A DNA stretch of 64,000 nucleotides, taken from Nonomuraea typhae (GTDB lineage: Bacteria > Actinomycetota > Actinomycetes > Streptosporangiales > Streptosporangiaceae). Location of the stretch: contig NZ_VRLV01000009.1 of the NCBI RefSeq assembly GCF_009760925.1, positions 248,001 to 312,000 of the forward strand, in the 5' to 3' direction. The notes under the pieces were generated by a model. It was not told the DNA's origin. It searched no databases and saw only the letters and a list, made by a program, of their open reading frames with translations. The translations under genes and the position numbers were made by a program. Positions 1 through 9,512 of this stretch are shown here, one piece after another; the first letter of the stretch is position 1; every line of letters begins with the position of its first letter.

Positions 1-1493
<1,493 letters not shown>

Positions 1494-1497
<4 letters not shown>

Positions 1498-2006
1498 TCC
1501 AGTCCAACTCCACCCAGGATCCCCGCGGGAAGCGTCACGCCGAGGCCGTTCACGAAGGCGAGGTAGGTGCCGACGCCCAGGACCACGGCCACGATCGCGG
1601 CGCGGATCTTGTGCTCGGCGCCCAGCGCCAGGGACAGGCCGAAGAACAGCAGGCTGCCGGCGATGATCCAGCCGAGGGTGTTCAGCAGCGCGGTGAAGGC
1701 CAGGAAGACGCCGCCGACCAGGGCGACCCGCTTGAGGTCGGCGGGGGCGTCGGCGTCGATGTCCTCGCTCTCCTCGGGGTCGCCGCGGCCGCCGCGCAGG
1801 ACGTCGACGACGTAGAAGAGGCCCACGACGGTGATCGCGCCGCCGACCAGCATGGGGAAGAACCTCGGCCCGATGCCGACCGCGGAGGCGGCGGCCGAGA
1901 CGTCCAGCGTGCCGACGACGACGAAGACGCCGACGGCCAGCAGGGCCAGCGCCAACCCGAGCTCGGGTCGCCACCAGCCCCGCTTCTTGCTCTGCATGGG
2001 CTCCAT
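1494..2006 (-). CDS. tctB: TctB small permease subunit
   Basis: Small membrane subunit of the tripartite tricarboxylate transporter, 170 residues. Hydrophobic segments are visible at roughly residues 14-34, 44-66, 92-114 and 130-160, separated by an acidic loop (EESEDIDADAP); this four-helix layout is typical of TctB. The ATG shares one base with the tctC stop (TGATG), and the end overlaps the tctA start by 4 nt, so all three genes are one translationally coupled operon. TctB sequences diverge strongly between species, so the call rests on topology and position between tctC and tctA. Confidence 0.9.
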
Positions 2007-2980
2007 CAGGAGACGAGCCCCATCTCGGCGATGATGCCCTTGACTCGGGTCTGCTCGGCGCCGAGGTAGTCGGCGAACTGCTGGCCGGTCTGGAAGGCGT
2101 CGATCCAGCCGTTCTTGGCGACCGCGTCCTTCCAGGACTGGGAGCCGTGCATCTTGGTGACCAGGTCGGTCAGGTTCTTCTTGTCGGCGTCCGACAGGCC
2201 GCCGGGGGCGACCATGCCGCGCCAGTTGGCGATCTCGACGTCGAGGCCGCCCTCCTTGAGCGTGGGCGCGTCGAGGGTGGGCAGCTTCTGCGCGGAGCTG
2301 ACGCCCAGGGCGCGCAGCTTGCCGGCCTTCACCTGCTCGGCGAACTCGCCGACGCCGGAGATGCCGATCGTGGCCTTGTTGCCCAGCAGGAGGTTGAGCG
2401 CCTCACCGCCGCCGGAGTTGGCGACGTAGTTGATCTGCTTGGGGTCCACGCCCGCGGCCTTGGCCATGAGGCCGGCCAGGATGTGGTCGGTGCCGCCGGC
2501 CGAGCCGCCCGCGATGGAGACGGTCTTCGGGTCGGCCTTCCAGGCGGCGACCAGGTCGGCGAGCGTCTTGAGCTTGGACTCGGCGGGCACGACGACGATC
2601 TCGTACTCCTCGGTCAGCTTGGCGATCGGCGTGGTGTCGGCCAGCGTGACCTTGGACTTGTTCTGCTCGATGGCGCCGACCATGACCAGGCCCATCGTCA
2701 TCAGCAGATTGCCGTTGCCCTTCTCGCCGGCGAGCTGGGCCAGGCCGATGGTGCCGCCGGCGCCGGGCACGTTGTAGACCTCGACCTTGCGGGAGGGCTC
2801 GGCCTGTTTGATCGCCTGCTCGGCCGTGCGGGAGGTCTGGTCCCAGCCGCCGCCGGCGTTGGCCGGTGCCATGATCTTCAGGGTGCCCGACGCTGCGCCG
2901 GTGCCGCCGCCCGCGTTGCCGCAGGCCGACAGCGCGGCGACGGACAGGGCCGCGAGCGCGGCGAGTATGCGCAAGCGCAT
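2006..2980 (-). CDS. tctC: TctC substrate-binding lipoprotein
   Basis: Extracytoplasmic solute receptor of the TTT transporter (Bug/TctC family), 324 residues. I chose the ATG at 2980 because it starts a short basic n-region and hydrophobic segment ending in a lipobox (LSAC), and a GGAG lies 8 nt upstream; a longer in-frame extension to 3118 has neither. The mature protein shows Bug-family features: IMAPANAGGGWDQTSR near the N-terminus, VPGAGGTIGLAQLAG, and IAGGSAGGTDHILAGLM. Expected to be lipid-anchored outside the membrane and to hand a carboxylate to TctAB. It is the first gene of the operon and is divergent from the sensor kinase starting at 3126. Confidence 0.93.
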   Translation of the reverse strand: MRLRILAALAALSVAALSACGNAGGGTGAASGTLKIMAPANAGGGWDQTSRTAEQAIKQAEPSRKVEVYNVPGAGGTIGLAQLAGEKGNGNLLMTMGLVMVGAIEQNKSKVTLADTTPIAKLTEEYEIVVVPAESKLKTLADLVAAWKADPKTVSIAGGSAGGTDHILAGLMAKAAGVDPKQINYVANSGGGEALNLLLGNKATIGISGVGEFAEQVKAGKLRALGVSSAQKLPTLDAPTLKEGGLDVEIANWRGMVAPGGLSDADKKNLTDLVTKMHGSQSWKDAVAKNGWIDAFQTGQQFADYLGAEQTRVKGIIAEMGLVS

Positions 2981-3125
2981 GATCACTCCAAGGGTGCTCT
3001 TCACGTTCTGTGAACATGGATGGTGAGCCAGGTCACCCCCTCGGTCGAGCCTTATTCCAGTTGACGTCTTTTTGTTCGTATTGGTCGCGACCCGGCTGTG
3101 ACCTGCGTTTGTTTCCATCTATCGC
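2981..3125. promoter_or_regulatory. Divergent control region between tctCBA and the sensor kinase
   Basis: This 145-nt gap must hold the promoters of both divergent units. It contains small inverted repeats that could be response-regulator sites: TTCAC-N5-GTGAA at 3000-3014, GGTGA-N6-TCACC at 3022-3037, and GGTCGCGACC at 3083-3092. A TTGACG at 3061-3066 could be a -35 box for the kinase, but no convincing -10 follows. Function is inferred from position only. Confidence 0.4.
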
Positions 3126-4682
3126 GTGAGGAGGGTCACAAACGCCTCGCTCGGCACTCAGTTGTTCGTGTTGCAGATGGTGATCGTCTTGCTCGCCATC
3201 GTGGGCACGGCGGCCGTGTGGTTCGGGCACACGCGTACCCAGTTGGATTCGCGCTACCAGCAGCGCGCCCTGGCCATCGCCCAGTCGGTGGCCGGCATGC
3301 CGCAGGTCCGCGCGGCCTTTAACACGAAAAATCCGGAAAAGGTGCTGCAGCCGCTCGCCGTCAGCGTCCAGCAGGCCACCGGAGCCGACTACGTGGTCAT
3401 CGCCAACCGCGAGCAGACCCGCTACGCGCACCCCAACGCCGACCTGATCGGCCAGAAGCTGTCCACCGACGGCAGCGGCGTCATCGAGTCGGGCCGTCCC
3501 TGGGTCGGCACCGAGACCGGCACCATCGGCACCACGGTGCGCGGCAAGGCGGCCATCTTCGACGAGTACGGCGAGGTCATCGGCATGACCTCGGTGGGCG
3601 TGCTGGAGACCACGGTCGTCGGCGAGCTGTCCGGCGCCCTGCCGCCGCTGCTGTGGACGGCCTTCGCCGTACTGCTGGCCGGGCTGCTGGCGGCCGCGCT
3701 CGTCACGGCCCGTGTGCGGCGGCAGACCTTCGGCCTGGAGCCGCGCGAGATCGCCGCGCTGCTGGAACAGCGCGAGGGCGTGCTGCACGGCGTGAAGGAG
3801 GGCGTGCTCGCCCTCGACCTGAACGGCCGGGTCACGCTGGTCAACGACGCCGCCCGCGACCTGCTCGGCGACGTCGGCGAGGGCGGCGACCTGTCCGACC
3901 TGCCGGTCTCCGGCCGCATGCGCGACGTGCTCGGCGGCGCCGACCCCGGCGAGGACCGCATCGTGCTGCACGGCGAGCGCGTGCTGGTGCTCAACCGCAC
4001 CCCCGTCGCCGTGCGCGGCCAGCACCGCGGCTGGGTGGTCACGCTGCGTGACCGCACCGAGCTGGTACGGCTGGCGCGCGACCTCGACGACGCCAGCAGC
4101 GCGACGGACGCCCTCCGGGCGCAGGCCCACGAGTTCGCCAATCGCATGCACACCGTCGTCGGGCTGCTGGAGCTGGGCGAGCACGAGGCGGCGGTCTCCT
4201 TCATCACCCGCACCACCCGCAGCACCTACGCCGTCGGCATCCGCGAACGCGTGCAGGACCCGACGCTGGCCGCGCTGCTGCTGGCCAAGTCGGCCGAGGC
4301 GGCCGAACGCGGCGCCACGCTGGAGCTGGCCGACGACTCGGCGGTGCCGGACGGGATGCTGGGCGACCCGCAGGACGCGGTGCTGGTCGTGGGCAACCTG
4401 GTGGCCAACGCCATCGACGCGCTGGACGGCGCTCCGGGCACGGTCGAGGTCTCGGTCCGGGCCGACGCCGACGGCCTGCACGTGCGCGTGGGCGACTCCG
4501 GGCCCGGCATCACGCCCGGCCTGGTCGAGGAGGTCTTCCGCGAGGGTTTCACGACCAAGGCCGCCCGCTCGGGCCAGCGCGGCCTCGGGCTGGCGCTGAC
4601 CAGGCAGGCGTGTTTGCGCCGCGGCGGCTGGGTGAACGTACGCAACGAGGGGGGAGCGGTGTTCACCGCGCTGCTGCCGTGA
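3126..4682 (+). CDS. CitA/DctS-type sensor histidine kinase
   Basis: Membrane sensor kinase of 518 residues, probably sensing the carboxylate imported by TctABC. Layout: TM1 about 14-34, an extracytoplasmic PDC/Cache-like sensor domain about 38-170, TM2 about 172-195, a PAS-like segment about 210-310, the phospho-acceptor His in HEFANRMHTVVGLLELG at residue 335 (the Spo0B-like form of the CitA/DcuS/DctS family), then an HATPase domain with N-box NLVANAIDAL, G1 GDSGPGI and G2 GQRGLGLAL. The GTG at 3126 gives a complete TM1; no Shine-Dalgarno precedes it, although an AGGAGG lies just inside, so the start is uncertain. The end overlaps the response regulator by 4 nt. Confidence 0.9.
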   Translation: MRRVTNASLGTQLFVLQMVIVLLAIVGTAAVWFGHTRTQLDSRYQQRALAIAQSVAGMPQVRAAFNTKNPEKVLQPLAVSVQQATGADYVVIANREQTRYAHPNADLIGQKLSTDGSGVIESGRPWVGTETGTIGTTVRGKAAIFDEYGEVIGMTSVGVLETTVVGELSGALPPLLWTAFAVLLAGLLAAALVTARVRRQTFGLEPREIAALLEQREGVLHGVKEGVLALDLNGRVTLVNDAARDLLGDVGEGGDLSDLPVSGRMRDVLGGADPGEDRIVLHGERVLVLNRTPVAVRGQHRGWVVTLRDRTELVRLARDLDDASSATDALRAQAHEFANRMHTVVGLLELGEHEAAVSFITRTTRSTYAVGIRERVQDPTLAALLLAKSAEAAERGATLELADDSAVPDGMLGDPQDAVLVVGNLVANAIDALDGAPGTVEVSVRADADGLHVRVGDSGPGITPGLVEEVFREGFTTKAARSGQRGLGLALTRQACLRRGGWVNVRNEGGAVFTALLP

Positions 4683-5329
4683 TCCGTGTTCTGGTCGTCG
4701 ACGACGACTTCATGGTCGCCCGCATCCACAGCGGCTACGTCGCGCGGGTGCCGGGCTTCGAGGTCGTGGCCGTGGCCCACACCGGGCACGACGCGCTGAG
4801 CGTGGTCCGTCACCTGCGGCCCGACCTGGTGCTGCTCGACATCTACCTGCCCGATCTGTCCGGGCTGGAGGTGCTGAAGGAGCTGCACGACGTGGACGTG
4901 CTGATGATCAGCGCCGCCCGTGACCTGCCCACGGTCAGGGAGGCGATGCGCAGCGGCGCGGTCAACTACCTCATCAAGCCGTTCACCGCCGCCGCGCTGA
5001 CCGATCGGCTGCAGCAGTACGCCACGGCGCGGCGGCGGCTGACCGCGCTCGGTCCCGAGGTGGGCCAGGACGAGGTGGACCGGATGTTCGGCGCGGTCAA
5101 GACGCCGCTGCCCAAGGGCCTGTCCTCGGCCACGTGCGACCTGGTGGCCGAGACGCTGCGGGCGGCGGGCGGCGACCTGTCGGCGGCCGAGGCGGCGCAG
5201 CTGGCCGGGTTGTCGCGGGTCTCGGCACGCAGGTACCTCGAGCACCTGTGCGTGGTGGGCAAGGCCGAGCTCCGGCCCAGGTACGGCACGGCGGGCCGCC
5301 CCGAGCACCGCTACCGCTGGATTGGTTAG
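4679..5329 (+). CDS. CitB/DcuR-family response regulator
   Basis: Partner of the kinase just upstream, 216 residues. The GTG at 4679 overlaps the kinase stop (GTGA) and is followed directly by VLVVDDDF, so I prefer it over a 23-codon upstream extension. The receiver domain spans about 1-120: acidic pocket D8-D10, phosphorylation site D54 (LLDIYLPD), conserved lysine in NYLIKPF near 104. The C-terminal half has an AraC/CitB-like helix-turn-helix (LSAAEAAQLAGLSRVSARRYL) and ends EHRYRW, as in CitB-type regulators. Likely activates the divergent tctCBA operon. Confidence 0.9.
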   Translation: MIRVLVVDDDFMVARIHSGYVARVPGFEVVAVAHTGHDALSVVRHLRPDLVLLDIYLPDLSGLEVLKELHDVDVLMISAARDLPTVREAMRSGAVNYLIKPFTAAALTDRLQQYATARRRLTALGPEVGQDEVDRMFGAVKTPLPKGLSSATCDLVAETLRAAGGDLSAAEAAQLAGLSRVSARRYLEHLCVVGKAELRPRYGTAGRPEHRYRWIG

Positions 5330-5419
5330 CCCGAGATAACCCATTTCCCGTGACATATCGGGATACCCGTGCCTTACTGTTGCCTGAGAAGAGGCTGCGG
5401 AGCAGGAGGAGATAGAGGC

Positions 5420-7384
5420 GTGCGGCGCGCCGGACCAATCGATTCACCGACCGACCCTTTCGCCTCGGTGCCATTGCCCCTGCCCGGCAAGAAGCCGAAA
5501 GTGGAGGGCCTGCCGCCCGGAGTCTCCCGCGACATCTTCGGCCCCAACGGCCAGCCCGAGCAGCCCAAACAGGAACCCCCCGCAGGTCTGCCGCCCGTGG
5601 CGCCGCCGCCCCAGCCCTGGCCCATGCAGGGACCGCCGCAGCCGCCCGCGTCCTTCCGCCCCTCGGAGCCGCCGCCCCCGCCGCCCGGCTACGACCCCGA
5701 CCCGCCGCGCCGCCGCATCCTGCCGACGCTCCTGCTCGTCATAGTCGTCCTCGGCCTGCTGGCCTACCTCGTGCCCGCGGTCGTCATGTCCGGCTCGGTG
5801 CTGCGCGGCACCCGCGTGGCCGACATCGACATCGGCGGGCTGACCGTCACCCAGGCCGCCGACAAGCTCCGCGCCGAGCTGTCGGCCCGCCTCGACCGCC
5901 CCGTCACCGTCAGCATGGCCGGCCGTGAGGAGACCATCCAGCCCGACGAGGCCGGCCTCGAACTCGACGTGGTCGCCACCATCGGCGAGGCCCCCAGCGG
6001 CTTCCCCACCCCGGTCGAGGTCTGGCGGGCGCTCACCGGCACCACCGACCTGCAGCCCAAGATCTCCATCGACGCCGCCCAGCTCGCCAGGACCGTCGAA
6101 GGGCTGGCCGAATCGGTCGACAAGGCGCCCAAGGAGGGCCGCGTCGTCTTCTCCGGCCTGCGCCCGCGTGCCGTACTCCCCCAGGAGGGCCTGCTCCTCG
6201 ACCGCGACTCCGCGGTCAAGGCCATCAGCACCGCCTTCCTGCGCTCGCAGGCCAACGTCGCCCTCAACATGGTCCCGGCCAAGCCCAAGACCACCGAGGA
6301 GACAGTACGGCGGGCCTTCGCCGAGGCCAGGCGGGCCGTGGCCGCGCCGATCACCCTCACCAAGGACGGCAAGACAGCCCAGCTCACCCCTGCCGCCATC
6401 GCCGCCCACCTCGTCTACGTCCCCGACGACAACGGCGTCCTGAAGCCCCAGTTCGACGCGGAGAAGGCGCTCGAGCCCATCCAGGACAAGCTGGTCGACC
6501 TGGCCAAGCTTCCCCAGAACGCCACCTTCGCCATCGAGAACGGCAAACCCGCGCTCGTCCCGGGCCGCCAGGGCAGGGGCGTGGACGCCGGCCGGCTGGC
6601 CACGGACATCACCGGTGTGCTGGTCAAGCGCGACAGCCGGACCATCGCGGTCTCGCTCGCCGCGGTCAAGCCCGAGCTGACCACCGCGGAGGCGGCCGGG
6701 CTCGGGATCAAGGAGATGGTGGCCGAATTCACCACGCCCTTCGACTGCTGCCAGGCGCGGGCGACCAACATCCAGCGCATGGCCCAGCAACTCGACGGCA
6801 CGATCGTGCAGCCGCGCAAGACGTTCTCCTTCAACGAGACCCTGGGCGAGCCGACCGCCGAGCTCGGCTACCTCGAAGCCCCCCAGGTCGTCGGCGGCCG
6901 CATGGTCAACGTCATGGGCGGCGGCGGATCCCAGTTCGCCACCACGCTCTACAACGCCGTCTTCCTCGGCGGCTACGAGAACGCCGAGCACACACCCATG
7001 GACTACTACGCGCCCCGCTACCCCGAGGGCCGCGACGTGACCGTCCTCTACCCCCGCCGCGACTTCAAGTGGGTCAACAACTCCCAGTACGGCGTGCTGA
7101 TCAAGGCCGTCGCCACGCCCACCTCGGTCACGGTCACCCTGTGGAGCACCAAGCGCTACGACAAGATCGAGCCCGTGGTCTCCGAGCGCCGCGACGTCAC
7201 CGCCTTCCGCCGCCAGACCAGCGGCCAGCCCGGCTGCCTGCCGACGACGGGGCAACCGGGCTTCACCGTGGACGTGACCCGCGTCTTCTACGACGGGGAC
7301 AAAGAAGTCAAGCGGGACAAGAAGGTGACCACGAAGTACCGGCCCCAGGCCCAGCTGACCTGCCTGGCTACAAGCGGGGACTGA
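5420..7384 (+). CDS. VanW-family protein with peptidoglycan-binding-4-like domains
   Basis: Membrane-anchored cell-envelope protein of 654 residues. The GTG at 5420 is preceded by AGGAGG at 5405-5410 with 9 nt spacing, so the extension to 5369 is rejected. Layout: a cytoplasmic proline-rich head (runs such as PPPPPPGYDPDPP), a TM at about 100-122, an extracytoplasmic region with repeats of the type GLTVTQAADKLRAEL (PG_binding_4/YkuD-associated fold), and a VanW domain from about 441 (FDCCQARATNIQ, PRKTFSFNETLG, GGGGSQFATTLYNAVFLGG). The VanW domain's biochemical role is unsettled; these proteins are often linked to L,D-transpeptidation or wall stress. The 3' end overlaps the convergent gene by 17 nt. 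Confidence 0.88.
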   Translation: MRRAGPIDSPTDPFASVPLPLPGKKPKVEGLPPGVSRDIFGPNGQPEQPKQEPPAGLPPVAPPPQPWPMQGPPQPPASFRPSEPPPPPPGYDPDPPRRRILPTLLLVIVVLGLLAYLVPAVVMSGSVLRGTRVADIDIGGLTVTQAADKLRAELSARLDRPVTVSMAGREETIQPDEAGLELDVVATIGEAPSGFPTPVEVWRALTGTTDLQPKISIDAAQLARTVEGLAESVDKAPKEGRVVFSGLRPRAVLPQEGLLLDRDSAVKAISTAFLRSQANVALNMVPAKPKTTEETVRRAFAEARRAVAAPITLTKDGKTAQLTPAAIAAHLVYVPDDNGVLKPQFDAEKALEPIQDKLVDLAKLPQNATFAIENGKPALVPGRQGRGVDAGRLATDITGVLVKRDSRTIAVSLAAVKPELTTAEAAGLGIKEMVAEFTTPFDCCQARATNIQRMAQQLDGTIVQPRKTFSFNETLGEPTAELGYLEAPQVVGGRMVNVMGGGGSQFATTLYNAVFLGGYENAEHTPMDYYAPRYPEGRDVTVLYPRRDFKWVNNSQYGVLIKAVATPTSVTVTLWSTKRYDKIEPVVSERRDVTAFRRQTSGQPGCLPTTGQPGFTVDVTRVFYDGDKEVKRDKKVTTKYRPQAQLTCLATSGD

Positions 7385-8387
7385 TCGACAGGATCTTGTC
7401 GTCGCCGTCGTCCGGCGAGCCCCGGCCGTCGTGGTTGCTCGTGCCCACCCAGAGCGTGCCGTCCGGGGCCACGGCCACCGCCCGCAGCCGGCCGTACGTG
7501 CCGTCGAAGTGCGCCACCGGCTTGCCGGGCCGGCCCTCGGCATCCAGCGGGACCTGCCACAGCCGCGTGCCGCGCAGCGCGGCCACCCACAGGGAGCCGG
7601 CCGTGTACGCCATGCCGGACGGCGAGGCGTCGCCGGTGCCCCAGGTCACGATCGGGTTGGTGAAGGCGGTGTCGTCGCCCTTGCCCTCGATCTCGGGCCA
7701 CCCGTAGTTGCGCCCCTCGACGATCTGGTTGATCTCGTCGAGGGAGTTGGCGCCGAACTCGGAGGCGTACATCCGGCCCTTCTCATCCCAGGCCAGGCCC
7801 TGGACGTTGCGGTGGCCGAGCGTGAACACCTTGGCCGCGCCGTCCAGGCTCATGCGCAGGATCTTGCCGCCCAGCGACTTCGGGTCCTGCGCCAGCGGGC
7901 GGTCGCCGACCTCGCCGGTGGAGGCGTACAGGAAGCCGTCGGGGCCGAAGGCGAGCCGGCCGCCGTTGTGGATGCCGCCTCGGGGAATGCCCTGGACCAG
8001 GACCTTCGGCTCGCTCAGGGCATCGCCGGTCAGGCGGTAGCGGACGATCCGGTTGTCCTCCATGGCGGTGTAGTAGAGGACGACGTTGTCGTCCTTGACC
8101 GCTATGCCCATGAGCCCGCCCTCGCCGCCGGGCCGGGCCTCGGAGATCTTGGCCAGCTCGGTGATCTTGCCCTGGGGGGTCACGCGCAGGACGCGGGCGC
8201 TGTCGCGCTCGGTCACCAGCGCGTCCCCGCCGGGCAGGAAGGCGATGCCCCAGGGCACGCTCAGCCCGGTGGCGATGACCTTGGGCCGGCCGGGGGGAGG
8301 GGCGGGCACGCTCGCCGTGGGCGTCACCGCGCCACCGGCCGCGCAACCGGACAGCGCGATCAGGATGATGAGCCAGAGTTTCCTCAT
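7368..8387 (-). CDS. Glucose/sorbosone dehydrogenase-like PQQ-type beta-propeller lipoprotein
   Basis: Secreted lipoprotein of about 339 residues. MRKLWLIILIALSGC is a signal sequence with lipobox LSGC; the ATG at 8387 starts it cleanly, with an alternative ATG at 8396 three codons earlier. The body matches the GSDH/YliI family: LSVPWGIAFLPGGDALVTERD, GEGGLMGIAV, GIHNGGRLAFGPDGFLY, HRNVQGLAWDEKGR and NYGWPEIEG. Relatives are soluble aldose sugar dehydrogenases using PQQ, but many actinobacterial members are uncharacterised and cofactor use cannot be inferred here. The reverse stop overlaps the VanW gene by 17 nt. Confidence 0.86.
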   Translation of the reverse strand: MRKLWLIILIALSGCAAGGAVTPTASVPAPPPGRPKVIATGLSVPWGIAFLPGGDALVTERDSARVLRVTPQGKITELAKISEARPGGEGGLMGIAVKDDNVVLYYTAMEDNRIVRYRLTGDALSEPKVLVQGIPRGGIHNGGRLAFGPDGFLYASTGEVGDRPLAQDPKSLGGKILRMSLDGAAKVFTLGHRNVQGLAWDEKGRMYASEFGANSLDEINQIVEGRNYGWPEIEGKGDDTAFTNPIVTWGTGDASPSGMAYTAGSLWVAALRGTRLWQVPLDAEGRPGKPVAHFDGTYGRLRAVAVAPDGTLWVGTSNHDGRGSPDDGDDKILSISPRL

Positions 8388-8425
8388 GACTTCCATACTG
8401 GCGCGTGAGTCGTAAGGTTCTCCGC

Positions 8426-9334
8426 ATGAAGATCTGGGTTCCTTCCGAAGCCATGGTTGAGGTTCTGTCCGACCTGCCTCGGGTCCAATGTGAGGTTTAT
8501 GACGGCAAGGGGGAGATGCCGGATGGGCTGGAGGAGGTCGAGGTCTGGGTTCCGCCGCTCATCACGCCCCGCGACGTCAAGGGAACCCTGGCCAAGATGA
8601 CCTCGCTGCGCCTCGTGCAGACCGTGACCGCCGGGGTGGAACCGTACCGGCCGAACATGCCCGAGGGGACCGTGCTCTGCAACGCGCGCGGCGTGCACGA
8701 CGCGGGGACCGCCGAGTGGGCGGTCGGGGCGATGATCGCGGTCCTGCGGGAGTTCCCCGGGTTCGCCGACGCCCAGCGCAGAGGCGAGTGGACCTACCAC
8801 CACACCGGCGTGCTGGCCGACTCCACCGTGCTGATCGTCGGGTACGGCTCCATCGGGGCCGCGCTGGAGCGGCGGCTGGACGGGTTCGAGGTGGACGTGG
8901 TCCGGGTGGCCCGCACCGCCCGTGACGGGGTGCACGGCATGGACGACCTGCCCGGGCTGCTGCCCGATGCCGACGTGGTGGTGCTGCTGGTGCCCGCCAC
9001 CGCGGACACCGCCGGCATGGTGGACGCCGCCTTCCTGGCCCGGATGAAGGACGGCGCGCTGCTGGTCAACGCGGCCAGGGGCGGGGTGGTCGACACCGGC
9101 GCCCTGGTTGACGAGCTGCGGTCGGGCCGGCTCAGGGCGGCCGCCGACGTGACCGATCCCGAGCCGCTGCCGGAGGGGCACCCGCTCTGGACGGCCCCGG
9201 GATTCTTCCTCACGCCGCATGTCGCCGGGAGCACCCCGGCCTCCGGCAGGCGGATGCTGCGGCTGGTCCGGTCGCAGATGCTGCGGTACCTCGCCGGCGA
9301 ACCCCTGAACAACGTCATTACCGACACGTATTGA
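8426..9334 (+). CDS. D-isomer-specific 2-hydroxyacid dehydrogenase
   Basis: NAD(P)-dependent oxidoreductase of 302 residues. The ATG at 8426 is preceded by TAAGGT and then exactly 7 nt, the arrangement of a leaderless actinobacterial start; a longer GTG start at 8405 would lie upstream of that promoter. The Rossmann motif is VGYGSIGAALE; catalytic residues are recognisable as Arg in NAARGGVVD, Glu in DPEPLPEGHPLW and His in LTPHVAGS. The N-terminal domain is short, as in glyoxylate/hydroxypyruvate reductase-like members. No operon partner: the upstream lipoprotein is divergent and the GGDEF-EAL gene starts 178 nt downstream. Substrate unknown. Confidence 0.9.
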   Translation: MKIWVPSEAMVEVLSDLPRVQCEVYDGKGEMPDGLEEVEVWVPPLITPRDVKGTLAKMTSLRLVQTVTAGVEPYRPNMPEGTVLCNARGVHDAGTAEWAVGAMIAVLREFPGFADAQRRGEWTYHHTGVLADSTVLIVGYGSIGAALERRLDGFEVDVVRVARTARDGVHGMDDLPGLLPDADVVVLLVPATADTAGMVDAAFLARMKDGALLVNAARGGVVDTGALVDELRSGRLRAAADVTDPEPLPEGHPLWTAPGFFLTPHVAGSTPASGRRMLRLVRSQMLRYLAGEPLNNVITDTY

Positions 9335-9512
9335 GAGGAATCCGGACCGTGGCTGGTCCGTGACCTTCGGTGCGTACGGTTGTCGTCTACCGGGCCTTCC
9401 TGACTCCCAGTCAAGGTAGGTCTCGGGGCAATTCGGTCTGTGTGGTTATCAGATCGGTGACGACATCGGCGTTGTCACCACCCGCGCACCCGGCACCGCA
9501 CACACTGTCGAT

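Noticed and set aside
5444..7543. 699-codon minus-strand ORF across the VanW gene
   Set aside because: Antisense shadow of a high-GC gene; Gly/Asp/Val/Leu-biased translation without motifs.
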